From: Pleodorina starrii
Taxonomy: Eukaryota; Chlorophyta; Chlorophyceae; Chlamydomonadales; Volvocaceae
DNA: 64,000 nucleotides
Reading direction: 5' to 3'
Assembly: GCA_030267565.1 (NCBI GenBank)
Contig: BRXU01000034.1
Coordinates: 823,501 to 887,500 of the forward strand
Each line of letters opens with the position of its first letter. Positions within the stretch are counted from its first letter, which is position 1. The translations under genes were made by a program, and so were the position numbers. Below the pieces are notes generated by a model. That model ran no database searches. It had not been told where the DNA came from and saw only the letters and a program-made list of their open reading frames with translations. This document shows positions 46,490 through 57,699 of this stretch, piece by piece.

Positions 46490-46612
46490 GGGGGCTGTGA
46501 GCTGCCGGGGGGTGATGGTGGTCGAGTTGGGGGACGGGCACCTGCTGCAAGCAAGGCGCGGAGCACAGCGCCGGGACTGAGGAAAGGAGCTTGCAGCTTA
46601 GTAAGGACTCGA
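46490..46612 (+). repeat. Second copy of the 123-bp repeat
   Basis: Matches 34590-34712 in the same orientation. The flanks are unrelated, so the shared unit itself was copied. Confidence 0.8.
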
Positions 46613-46706
46613 TGCGATGCGTTTCAGATGACGTAACGCGGATATCGGCTGGGGTTGCGACCTTGCCAGGGCCCCGAAAGCGCGTCGGGCCCGGCCCCGA
46701 TCGGCA

Positions 46707-46833
46707 GTGACTAAGCCATAGAGTGAGGCCCGAAAGAGTGACCAAGCCATAAAGTGAGGCCCGAAAGAGTGACTAAGCCATAAAGTGAGACCCGAAAGAG
46801 TGACTAAGCCTGACTAAGCCATAAAGTGAGGCT
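46707..46833. repeat. Tandem 31-bp repeat, four units
   Basis: Units begin GTGACTAAGCCATA at 46707, 46738, 46769 and 46800. The last unit carries a small internal duplication. Non-coding. Confidence 0.9.
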
Positions 46834-47756
46834 CGCATGCGATCAGCGCGATGCTTGACTGAGCGTCCTTGGTTTTTTTTGGCGTCCCGGCCTTCCGGAT
46901 GGCCGTGCGCAAGGGAAACCTTAGACGCCAGTTTCTCGTCCAGGCCGTTTCCCGCGTGTTTCTCGGCGATCTGGCGGGCGCTCTCGCATTCCTTCGTACC
47001 GGTACCTGAGTGGGACTGGGTTCGTTGGAAACAAGCACCACTCAATAATAAATGTGTTATCAAGGGAACTGGTTTGTAGCGGGGGCACTGCCGTTGGAAC
47101 AGGTAAGTTCGAATCGGTAACGAGGTACGAACGTGACGACAAATAACGCGTCGTGCTCCGGTGTCGTACTTGGGCTGAGGCGGCTCCCTGCTGTGTGCAG
47201 GGCATGCCCCTGAGGTAGGATGGCCAGTATCAACAATAGCTCGTTGTGGTTTTTATTAGGAACTGCTGTAGTCGTTGTGTAATGAGCGACCCAAAGGGAC
47301 CCAACGATTAACGACCAGCCGGCCCTAGCCGACTAAGGCTTGCTCAGGCTTGCTCGGTGGTGGTTCAAGTCCTCTGAACCAACCTGCAAATGTGCAAGGA
47401 ACCTCGTTAGGCATTGTCAATAGGAACCTCATTACTCGCTGATGGCTGATCGCTCCGTCTAGCCGGCGCGGCTAGCGACCGATGTGAATGCTGCACAATG
47501 ACCCTACCACGAGACCCACACTTGGCGAAGGGCCCCGGTCACCCCACAAGAAGGCGCGCCAACAGAGCTGACAGCAACTCGCGGGCTGCAACTAAATGAG
47601 GCCTGTACCCTGGATACCCCAATGAAAAGGGAAGGGTCCGGATCAGCGTACAGCTAATCGTCCATCTGCATCCGCTGTGACTTCGAGCACACCAACTTTG
47701 TTAGACACAACCCGTGAGAAAGGGCGTTTTGGCAGCTTGTCACCTGTTGTCACAAG

Positions 47757-48396
47757 CATACGGCAGCAAGAGTTGGACGCAGGGTCCACAGGGGGCCACG
47801 GTGTCCGTTTGCATGCGGTCGCGGATGAGCTGTGACACAGCTGTGGGTGTGCAGCGGTGGCGATTGGGGGGAGGGGGGCATTTCGGTTTCGGTCGGCGTA
47901 ATGGGGCAGGCAGAGGACTCGGGGGTGATGCCGGATTCCGGCTTGACGTGCCCAAAGGTTGACCTGCGCGTCTCAGCGCTGAAAGACATCGGTTCTGGTC
48001 GGTACTATGCTAAAATGTCTGCTATGACAGAATCTGAAGGTTGAGGCTAGACAAGCGACCGGCGGAGACACAAGTCCTCGCACGTCAGGGGTACGCCAGA
48101 CGTGTCGAGAAATCGAACGCGTGCGGACGCAGCGACGGACTTGTGCGACACGGCACAACATAGTGAGGTCTTAGTAGATTATCACATCAAAGGACGCTTG
48201 TTATGGCTCCAGGTTTGGTCGCGCTCCGACTTGCGATGATGTGTCCATTAGCAAATGGCGAGGCCAAATGACAGGCCGTAGGGCGTCGGGCGATTGCCTG
48301 ATTGGGGTAACGCAAAAGCGTTCTGTGAGATGTATCATGGTCACTGGCTGTTCATTTCTGTTATCCAGCGCGGCCTTCACTGCTGTACATCGACAA
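47757..48396 (+). repeat. Direct repeat R1, copy 1 (about 640 bp)
   Basis: It shares most of its length with 49732-50352, starting GGCAGCAAGAGTTGGACGC and ending near CACTGCTGTACA, with scattered substitutions and small indels. It lies immediately left of the broken gene fragment at 48397-49265. No protein frame is conserved between copies. Confidence 0.85.
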
Positions 48397-49265
48397 TGGA
48401 ACCCTAATGCTCTGCCCTAATGTAAGGAGGATAGAAACTCCCAAGGGTCCTGCTGTAAGACAATGTGCGGGATTTCTGAATCACACAAACAATATGCTAA
48501 TCTTTCGCATAAAATGGAAAGCATATTCTGGTACGTCCATACGTTCAGCACTTTCTGACCGGAATCCGAGGCACGGTTTCGAGGGGTACTCCCTTTTCGT
48601 GTGGGGGGCGTACGTGCTTTACTTGCCGCGCAACTTGCCAAGTAACGTCTAAACGAGTTCGCCCTATTATTAATGGAACTGAACGGCGTCGTGGAGTTGT
48701 CATTTGGACGACTGTCGGCTGGCGAGCGTTGTGAGATGTTTCCGGCGCACACATTTTGGATGGACGACAAGACACCTACACCAAGACAGTCAAATATGGA
48801 GCACATCGGACTGGGAAGCTTCGCTGACACCATGACGGGTGCCAACTCAAATCCTTCGCGATGCGTCATCCAGTCGGGGTGGATCCCCGCGGATCCTTTG
48901 GCCACAGTCAACCATTGGACATAAGCTACGTTGCATTGCGCCGGGAGCGACGCAACGGCGCCGCCGTTTTGCGGATGTTGCAACATCGATGTGGCCATGA
49001 CGCCCTCTTCGCGGCCGAGCCTTGCTCGCCCGGGAGGCGCCACTCCAGTCAACTCCAACCTTCCCACCCTCATGCACAGTTCCTCCAATCAACCCCGCCG
49101 GCGGCATGCGCCGGACACTCTCCGCTGCCGCGCACGGCTCGGCGCCCTGCTGGCCGTGCGATGTCGACGCCCTTCCCCCCGGAAGCCGCCACCACAACCC
49201 CCTCGGCGCGCGCCAGCCACTTGAAACGCGCGCCCCTGAGCGGGGTCGCCCCCATCCAGTTCTGA
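48397..49265 (+). pseudogene. Broken copy of the promoter and 5' end of the gene at 59240-63751
   Basis: The block from about 48425 to 49200 matches 59010-59760. It includes roughly 230 bp upstream of the ATG and a start MELNGVVELSFGRLSAGE at 48673. The frame stops at 48922-48924, and later pieces continue in other frames, so the copy is non-functional as a protein. Upstream sequence is preserved about as well as the coding part. Confidence 0.85.
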
Positions 49266-49731
49266 TAGCGGCAAGCCTTGACGCCGGCACTTCTGCTGGG
49301 GAAAGCGCGGGGGATACCCACCCAGGGTGTTTGGACCAGTTTAGGACACTCCCCCCGTGCATCGAGGCGCTCAGCAAATTCCTGAACCGATGCTCCCTAC
49401 GGGCAACTTAAGAGTAACTAATTGCGCTATGAGGTCATTACCACGCAAGTAAGCGGGAGGTTCCGTTCCGAAGCTGGTAAGGAAGGGTAAGGAAAGCTAG
49501 GGCCTTGCTCGTCCAGCATTCGACAGGATTCGACAACGTCCCCCAGCGCCAACTCCAGGCAGGCAACGAAGGCCCGTCCCCGGCCTCTTAACCATGAAGT
49601 TCCGAAGCCTCAGAACAAGGTTGGCCCAATGGAACTGTATCGGCCTCTGCGACAGCTCACGGTAAAGGGAAACCATAGCCGGGTTCCTCGCCCCTACCAC
49701 GGATCGCATGTACGCAAGTCGCTCCTGAGTT

Positions 49732-50352
49732 GTATGGCAGCAAGAGTTGGACGCGGGGGCCACGGTGTCCGTTTGCATGCGGTCGCGGATGAGCTGTGAC
49801 ACAGCAGTGGGTGTGCAGAGGTGGCGATTGGGGGTAGGGGGGGCATTTCGGTTTCGGTCGGCGTAATGGGGCAGGCAGTGAGGCATAGGACTCAGGGCTG
49901 ATGCCGGATTCCGGCTTGACGTGCCAAAAAAAGTAACATGCGCGCTTCAGCGCCGAATGACATCGATTCTGGACAGAAATATGCTAAAATGTCTGCTACA
50001 ACGTAATCTTGAAGGTTGAGGCCAGACAAGCGACCGGCACGTCAGGGGTACAGTACGTACGCCAGATGTGTCGAAAAATCCAATGCCTGAGGAGGCGGCG
50101 ACGGATTTGTGCGACACGGCACAAGAGAGCGAGGTATTAGGTTATCATGTCTCAGGACTCTTGCTATGGTTCCAGGTTTGGTCGCGCTCAAACTAGCGAA
50201 GATGTGCCCATTAGCACATGGCGAGACCAAGAGGCCGAACGTAGGACGATAACCTGGTTCGGATGATGTAAGGCATCCTATGAGAATTATGATGGTCACA
50301 GGCTGTTCAATATGGAATCCAGCTCGGCCTTCACTGCTGTACACCGCAACAA
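49732..50352 (+). repeat. Direct repeat R1, copy 2 (about 620 bp)
   Basis: Second copy of the R1 direct repeat, same orientation, about 1.98 kb to the right of copy 1. The two copies bracket the captured gene fragment in the manner of LTRs or a composite element, but clear TG/CA ends and a target duplication were not found. Confidence 0.85.
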
Positions 50353-50359
50353 TGTACCC

Positions 50360-50424
50360 CGGCCGGGGACGCCGGGCCCGTCGGCCAGGGACGGGCCCAG
50401 GGACGGGCCCGCCGTCCCCGGCCG
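50360..50424. repeat. GC-rich inverted repeat (23-bp arms)
   Basis: Arms 50360-50382 and 50402-50424 pair at 22 of 23 positions (CGGCCGGGGACG words) around a 19-base loop. It abuts the right end of R1 copy 2 and lies about 450 bp before the recombinase gene. It could be a strong hairpin or an element terminus. Confidence 0.85.
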
Positions 50425-50602
50425 CGCGGCCGTGATGAAACTCCCCGCGCTTCGCCAAAACGCGCATTTCTCGCCGCCAAAAAATACCAAAATATATTGC
50501 ATACATACGGGAGGACGCCTAAGCAGTGTTTTGGCTGCTCGGCCGCTCACAGGCTCAGACCTTCAGCCGTACTGCAAGCAGCAAGCGCGAACCCCTATGC
50601 TC

Positions 50603-50800
50603 CTGCGATATCTTTCGAAACCGCTTGCTTACAGACAAAAGAAATTGCAACCTTCCAATTTAACCATAGAAGAACCATAGAAGGCTGCATGTAAGAGAAG
50701 CTCCTTGTGAGAATATTTCGCAACCGCTTGCTTACAAAACATAAGAAAATGCAACCTTCCAAATAAACCATAGAGGGCTGCATTTAGGAGAGGCTACTCG
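50603..50800. repeat. Pair of about 103-bp direct repeats upstream of the recombinase gene
   Basis: ACCGCTTGCTTACA near 50620 recurs near 50723, each followed by AATGCAACCTTCCAA-type sequence, a CCATAGA motif and a GGCTGCAT motif. The copies are diverged by small indels. They may be subterminal repeats or promoter elements of the recombinase unit. Confidence 0.7.
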
Positions 50801-50877
50801 TGAACTCTTGCACGACTGCCCAGCCATGTACGCGCCACTGCGCTTGAGGCCTTGAGCGATAGCTTACCTCGCGAAAA

Positions 50878-53800
50878 ATGGCCCCCAAGAAAAGACAGCG
50901 ATCAATTCCAGTCGTTGCGCAGCAGCAGCAGGCACAGCAGCAAGCGCCATCCGATGGCGAGGGCGACGGCGACGGCGAGGGCGACGGCGAGGGCGACGGC
51001 GACGCAGCGGCGCCGTCTGCTGGCCCAAGAGTGTGGGGAGATGCAGAGATGGCGGAGGTCCTGCAGAATGCGAACGAAGCGCAGCGTGACGCGACCGCAT
51101 CAGCCTACTCGACGCAGTTCCGGAAACTGGAGGTGCGCACAGGGAAAGTGGCCTTGTCCTGTCCTCTCTCGATCCTCACATGCCTCCTCTCTCGATCCTC
51201 TCGATCCTCACGTGCCTCCCGCCCCCCTCCCGCCCCCCCACCCCACCTATGGGCCCCCGCTATACCCAATACCTCTCCTCCCTCTCCTCCCTCTCCTCCC
51301 TCTCCTCCCTCTCCTCCCTCTCCCCCCTCCCCCCCCTCCTTCCCCTCCTCCCCCTCCTCCCCGTGTAGAAAATCTGCGAGTCCTACGGAAAGGACCCCTT
51401 CCAGCTGTACGGTGAGGAGCTGGCAAAGATGGGCGTGGAGCTCGTCAAGTATCTAAAAAGCAAACAGGTGTGCGGTTTGGGTACCCCCTGCTATTGGCCC
51501 TATTCTGTCCTCTCCCTAAGGCTCCTCCCCGGTGATACCCCTCCGTGCTGCTGGCAGGCAGCGGCCACCACCATCGGAAACGCCAGCAGCATGATTCGAT
51601 GGCTCTGTACGCAAAACCGCCTGCGCATGGGGAAGACCGAGGACATCAAGAATGCTGGTGACCACGAGTTCTTCCGGGTGCAGGTTAAGTCCGCGAGGAA
51701 AGCAAAGAAAGGTTCCGGGCCAAGGTGCGTGCTGGCCCCACAACGGCGTGCAGCCTGACCAGGGAGCTCCAGCTTGACCTTCCTGTTTTCTGTTCCTTGT
51801 GTGTTGTAGGCGGAAAGGTGATCCCCACGCGAACACCGTCAACGATTCGTACACCAGCGAGGAGTACGGCAAAATAAGCCGGCTGCTGGGGGGTGGCTTC
51901 CTCGCGGCCAAACAGCTTCCACGCTGGACGGTGCTGCAGGTGGCGCTGGCGCAGCTATTCGTGCACCTCATGCACTTCGGGGCGGGGCGCGGTGACGACA
52001 CTCGAGTCATGCATATCGCGGACATTGGAAAACCGCGCTTGGTGGACGCCCTGTCAGGCGCTGTGAAGTGCTACATGCTGCCCATCGTCCTCTTTGGAAC
52101 CAAGACACAGTCCGTGAGCATGGGCTCTTGGGGTTGGGGCCTCATAACCCGAGCATGTCTGTGTATGAATCGCCTGACACCTTTTTGTGTGCTGCAGACC
52201 GACCGCCCCAACTACATAGCCCTCATCCGCCACAACAACGTCTTCCAGTGTGCCGTTCGTGCACTGGCAGAGTCCTTCTTCGTGCGCTTCGTTCTTTGCG
52301 GAGAGCCCTTCCCCAATCCCCTCGATGACAAGGACTGGTGAGTCGGTTTGCATGGCAACCCTAGGTGTATTTGCCTGCTTTTCGTTTACAAAGGCATGCT
52401 TCTGTCCTCTAGGCTCGCAAGGCCGCTCCTGCGCGGCTTGGACGATTTCCTGAAGGGCCTGGACTACAAGGCCATGGCCTCGTGGACGAAGGACATCTTC
52501 GAGTACTTGCGCATTGTCATCCGCAAGGTCACGCATGCCTGGCGCGTGGGGGGGGCGCAGTTCCTTGAGAGCCAAGGGTGAGCCTGGGTGATAGGGTTTT
52601 GCTGGGCCTGGCCATCCTTTGATTGCTTAAAGCGCAACCGTTTCTGCTCATTTTACTGTTACTCACTTGCTTTGTAGCCAAACTTACCCAAACTTACCTC
52701 TTCCCTTTGCTAGCGTGTCTCTCGACGTCATCATGCGCTGGGGCCGCTGGTTGAGCGGGCTGTCTGTCGTCATGGCGTACCTCACCAATGCGCCGCCGGA
52801 GGCGCTGACGGCCATGGCCGGCTACGGCTACAAGCAGGGCGAGGCGCTGGGAACTGCATTCTGGTCCAAGCGCTTCATGTTTCAGGTGCCAGAGGAGGTG
52901 GAGGAGAGCCTGGTCGTGCACCTCTTCCCTTTCCTGCCCGAGCTCCGGCTCCGGGCTGCACAGGTGCCCACAACTGGAGGCGAGCGCCGGGTGATGGCAC
53001 ACAGCAGCGCGGAGGTGGTCACGTTCCTGGGCAAGGTCGCCGTGCAAGACAGCTTCGCCATGATGGTGGAGGAGCCGTCTATTGCGCAGCACAACCCGGT
53101 GGTGGCCTGCCTGATGACTCATCCGATGTGGCAGTACCTGGCGATAATGTACCGGCGATTGGACATGGAGGGCGTAAGTTCCTGGCCAAATGCTGCTGTC
53201 GGGGTTGTGTGGCCATACCTGGATTGACTAACCTGTCCAACTGCCTATGACTGCAGAATCTCGACGCCGCCAAGCCGCTCAACATGATGCAGATGCTCAC
53301 AGCTATGCAGCAGGAGCAGCGGGCCATGCTCACTGCGGTATACCGTCATGTGTCGCAGCCCCCGCCCCAACTCCAGACGCCTGGGCCACAGCCCTTCGGG
53401 CTGTCGGATCCTTACAGGCTGGCGGGGGCCTCAGCGGCGGCGGCAGGCACAGCGGCGGCGGACGCGCAGCGCGGGCAGCAGCGGCAGCTCCAGGCGCCTG
53501 GGCCAGAGCCCTTCGGGCTGTCGGATCCTTACGGGCTGGCGGGGGCCGCGGCGGCAGGCACAGCGGCGGCGGATGCGCAGCGCGGGCAGCAGCGGCAGCT
53601 CCCGCCGCAACTCCCGGGGTTGAACCTCAGTTCCTTCGGGCTGCCGGATCCTTTCGGGCTGGCGGGGGCCGCGGAGGCGGCAGGCACAGCGGCGGCGGAC
53701 GCGCAGCGCGGGCAGCAGCGGCAGCTCCCGCCCCAACTCCAGACGCCTGGGCCAGAGCCCTTCGGGCTGTCGGATCCTTTCGGGCTGGCGGGGGCCGCGG

Positions 53801-56800
53801 CGGCGGCGGCAGGCACAGCGGCGGCGGATGCGCAGCGCGGGCAGCAGCGGCAGCCCCCGCCCCAACTCCCGGGGTTGAACCTCAGTTCCTTCGGGCTGTC
53901 GGATCCTTACAGGCTGGCGGGGGCCTCAGCGGCGGCGGCAGGCACAGCGGCGGCGGACGCGCAGCGCGGGCAGCAGCGGCAGCTCCAGGCGCCTGGGCCA
54001 GAGCCCTTCGGGCTGTCGGATCCTTACGGGCTGGCGGGGGCCGCGGCGGCAGGCACAGCGGCGGCGGATGCGCAGCGCGGGCAGCAGCGGCAGCTCCCGC
54101 CGCAACTCCCGGGGTTGAACCTCAGTTCCTTCGGGCTGCCGGATCCTTTCGGGCTGGCGGGGGCCGCGGAGGCGGCAGGCACAGCGGCGGCGGACGCGCA
54201 GCGCGGGCAGCAGCGGCAGCTCCCGCCCCAACTCCAGACGCCTGGGCCAGAGCCCTTCGGGCTGTCGGATCCTTTCGGGCTGGCGGGGGCCGCGGCGGCG
54301 GCGGCAGGCACAGCGGCGGCGGATGCGCAGCGCGGGCAGCAGCGGCAGCCCCCGCCCCAACTCCCGGGGTTGAACCTCAGTTCCTTCGGGCTGTCGGATC
54401 CTTACAGGCTGGCGGGGGCCTCAGCGGCGGCGGCAGGCACAGCGGCGGCGGACGCGCAGCGCGGGCAGCAGCGGCAGCTCCCGCCCCAACTCCAGGTGCG
54501 AGGGCCAGAGCCCCTTGGGCTGTCGGATCCTTACGGGCTGGCGGGGGCCGCGGCGGCGGCGGCGGGCACAGCGGCGGCGGATGCGCAGCGCGGGCAGCAG
54601 CGGCAGCCCCCGCCCCAACTCCCGGGGTTGAACCTCAGTTCCTTCGGGCTGTCGGATCCTTTCGGGCTGGCGGGGGCCTCAGCGGCGGCGGCAGGCACAG
54701 CGGCGGCAGGCACAGCGGCGGCGGACGAGCGGCGCGGGCAGCAGAGGCAGCTCCCGCCCCACCACCCGGGGTTGAGCCTCAGTTCCTTCGGGCTGTCGGA
54801 TCCTTTCGGGCTGGCGGGGGCCGCGGCGGCGGCAGGCACAGCGGCGGCGGACGCGCAGCGCGGGCAGCAGCGGCAGCCCCCGCCCCAACTCCAGGTGCGA
54901 GGGCCAGAGCCCTTCGGGCTGTCGGATCCTTTCGGGCTGGCGGGGGCCGCGGCGGCGGCGGCAGGCACAGCGGCGGCGGATGCGCAGCGCGGGCAGCAGC
55001 GGCAGCCCCCGCCCCAACTCCCGGGGTTGAACCTCAGTTCCTTCGGGCTGTCGGATCCTTACAGGCTGGCGGGGGCCTCAGCGGCGGCGGCAGGCACAGC
55101 GGCGGCGGACGCGCAGCGCGGGCAGCAGCGGCAGCTCCAGGCGCCTGGGCCAGAGCCCTTCGGGCTGTCGGATCCTTACGGGCTGGCGGGGGCCGCGGCG
55201 GCAGGCACAGCGGCGGCGGATGCGCAGCGCGGGCAGCAGCGGCAGCTCCCGCCGCAACTCCCGGGGTTGAACCTCAGTTCCTTCGGGCTGCCGGATCCTT
55301 TCGGGCTGGCGGGGGCCGCGGAGGCGGCAGGCACAGCGGCGGCGGACGCGCAGCGCGGGCAGCAGCGGCAGCTCCCGCCCCAACTCCAGACGCCTGGGCC
55401 AGAGCCCTTCGGGCTGTCGGATCCTTTCGGGCTGGCGGGGGCCGCGGCGGCGGCGGCAGGCACAGCGGCGGCGGATGCGCAGCGCGGGCAGCAGCGGCAG
55501 CCCCCGCCCCAACTCCCGGGGTTGAACCTCAGTTCCTTCGGGCTGTCGGATCCTTACAGGCTGGCGGGGGCCTCAGCGGCGGCGGCAGGCACAGCGGCGG
55601 CGGACGCGCAGCGCGGGCAGCAGCGGCAGCTCCCGCCCCAACTCCAGACGCCTGGGCCAGAGCCCCTTGGGCTGTCGGATCCTTACGGGCTGGCGGGGGC
55701 CGCGGCGGCGGCGGCGGGCACAGCGGCGGCGGATGCGCAGCGCGGGCAGCAGCGGCAGCCCCCGCCCCAACTCCCGGGGTTGAACCTCAGTTCCTTCGGG
55801 CTGTCGGATCCTTTCGGGCTGGCGGGGGCCTCAGCGGCGGCGGCAGGCACAGCGGAGGCGGACGCGCAGCGCGGGCAGCAGCGGCAGCCCCCGCCCCAAC
55901 TCCCGGGGTTGAACCTCAGTTCCTTCGGGCTGTCGGATCCTTACAGGCTGGCGGGGGCCTCAGCGGCGGCGGCAGGCACAGCGGCGGCGGGGGCCTCTTG
56001 GTCGGCTGCCACATCCCTTCGGGCTGGCGGGGGCCTGGGTGGTGACTGGGGCCCTGGTGGTGCTGGCAATCCCAGTCACCAGAGTTTGCTTCAGTCACCA
56101 GCAAGCCGACAGCGGGCAGCAAGTGCGGCTGTGGCAGCAGAGGTCGCTGCTGCTTGCAGCCAATACACTGGCACAGTTCCTTGCTTCTCACCACCGGTAC
56201 CCACCAATGTGCCGGCCGCCACCAAGGGGGGGACGAAGGGCGGCAAGAAGGGGCCCTCACTTGCTGTGTGGCCGGTTATTGAAGGGCTACATCTGCTGCA
56301 AGGACAAAAGCCGTGGACCAAGGAGCCGGAGACACTGGATGACCTCTTCCACCTCTTCTATACCGGGGTCAAGGTTGGGGACAGGTCCATTGTACCGCCG
56401 TGGTCGACACTTTACAGCCTGCATGGCGACAAGTGGTACCCGGCCAACGACACCAGCCTGCGGAAGCGGATGGGCGAGCTCAGGCACCTCCACGACACCT
56501 GCATCCAGGATACTGCCAAGCTGCGATCATGCACTGCAAGGGAAGCGGCGGCCTTCTGGACGGGCAAGCAGCGGGAGCACGCGGCACTCACTGCCTCGGG
56601 CAAGCTGCAGGCCTTGAAGGTGTACTGGGAGAACGTTGTCAATCCATTGCGGAAGGACAGCACCAGCTTCGCGGCGTACGTGGCAAAGCAACGTCCAGAC
56701 ACCTTCACCTCGCCCACCAAGGACATCTTGGAACGGAAAAGGGTAAGTTGACTCTCTACGTGCATTAGAAGATTTCTAGGTTTTTCACCACCATGTTGCA

Positions 56801-57480
56801 GACGGCGCCCACCATCCCGCGGGTCTGTGTGGCGGGCCTGCCAGTAATCTGTGACTTGTTCATCTTGCAAACTTTCACCTCTCTACCCGCAGGGTAGCAA
56901 GAACTCTGCTGCAGCAACGGCGGTTGAAACGGCAGCACCGCCGCCATCGGAGGGGCCATCCGCAGCCATGGAGCTGGTAAGTGATCAAGGGTCAACCCTC
57001 CTGACATAGCGAAAAACCTCTCATCAAGTCCCTGGCTTTGTGCAGGCAGACACCAGGGGGGAGCAGGGCACGGCTGCACTGGAGGGGCGACCTGAGAGCC
57101 TGGTGGGTCTTAACGGGGGGTCTGACTCTGATCGCTTCTTGACTACCAGCATCCGGTGTACTGCAGCTCTTGTCAGAAGTGGTACGTTTCTTCCGCTATG
57201 CATGGGGTGTGGTACGTTTGTTCTGCTGGGCAAGGGGTGTGGGATTCGACATGCCTGCTTAAGACTATTCCCTTATTTTTTTGTGTCCCTACAGAAGAAG
57301 CCACCGCACTCGGGGCATCAAATGTTCGTCAGCCACGTAATGAGGACGGCGAGCGTAAAACTTCCGGAGGCGGTGCAGCGCTGGAAGAGCTTGCAACCGG
57401 CGGAGCAAGAGGAGTGGAACCAGAAATGCGCAGCGGCCAAGCAGGCATTCAAGGGTGCTGCAGCCAAGAAAGCGCTTTAG
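50878..57480 (+). CDS. Crypton-like tyrosine recombinase with GCR1_C-like and HMG-box-like domains
   Basis: Eleven exons, all in phase: 50878-51132, 51369-51467, 51558-51724, 51810-52113, 52198-52337, 52413-52577, 52714-53173, 53257-56742, 56893-56976, 57046-57102, 57295-57480 (TAG); about 1800 residues, no break. Residues about 70-150 resemble the SAM-like arm-binding domain of tyrosine recombinases. The core shows FGAGRGDDTR (Arg near 234-239), FGTKTQ near 270, ALIRHNNV near 285, then IMRWGRWLSGL and VVMAYLTNAPPEAL with a candidate nucleophile Tyr399. This spacing and the GRW...YLT...P...AG pattern are those of Ndc10/Crypton proteins. About 21 coding repeats follow. Residues about 1540-1615 resemble GCR1_C, and the last 60 an HMG box. 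It probably cuts and rejoins DNA in the nucleus to move its own element. Element ends were not identified. Confidence 0.85.
53380..56000 (+). repeat. In-frame tandem repeat array, about 21 units, with higher-order structure
   Basis: Units of about 111-144 bp encode GLSDPYRLAGASAAAAGTAA-type sequence ending ADAQRGQQRQ. Unit types alternate (LNLSSFGL versus PGPEPFGL). A four-unit block of 495 bp is repeated exactly or nearly so at offsets of 495 bp and 1647 bp, so blocks, not only single units, have been duplicated. All units keep the reading frame. The array lies between the catalytic core and the GCR1_C-like domain. Confidence 0.95.
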
Positions 57481-57690
57481 CAGGGGGCGGGGGCGTTGGA
57501 GGTCTGGGCACGGCTGGCGGGGGTGGCGGATGGTGGGGCCGGGCTTGCGGGGGCGCTGGGGACGGGGGGGGGCGGGGCCGGGAGAGGGCGGGACTGGACG
57601 GGGACGGGGGGTGGCGGGCGGGCCGGGACCGTGACGGGGGGGGCGGCGGGGATTGGATGGTGGAGGGCGGGGGCGCTGGGCAGCAGTGGG
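57481..57690 (+). other. G-run tract directly after the recombinase stop codon
   Basis: The sense strand holds many runs of three to eight G, beginning at the stop codon and ending near 57690. It would lie in the 3' UTR. Such tracts can form G-quadruplexes in RNA or single-stranded DNA. The frames through it are compositional. Confidence 0.7.
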
Positions 57691-57699
57691 GGGTTGACA

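Larger units (their letters stand above)
45283..47756. other. Intergenic region with repeats
   Basis: No coding sequence is supported. It holds the second copy of the 123-bp repeat (46490-46612), a 31-bp tandem array (46707-46833) and a B-box-like GGTTCAAGTCC near 47360. Confidence 0.55.

Noticed and set aside
53380..56000. Possible CRISPR array
   Set aside because: Repeats are directly tandem with no unique spacers, encode protein in frame, and the host is eukaryotic.
53247..56045. A 932-codon frame overlapping the recombinase repeat exon, and matching minus-strand frames
   Set aside because: The repeat unit length is a multiple of three and lacks stops in several frames. Splice phase and the flanking conserved domains support only the frame that includes 53284-56742.
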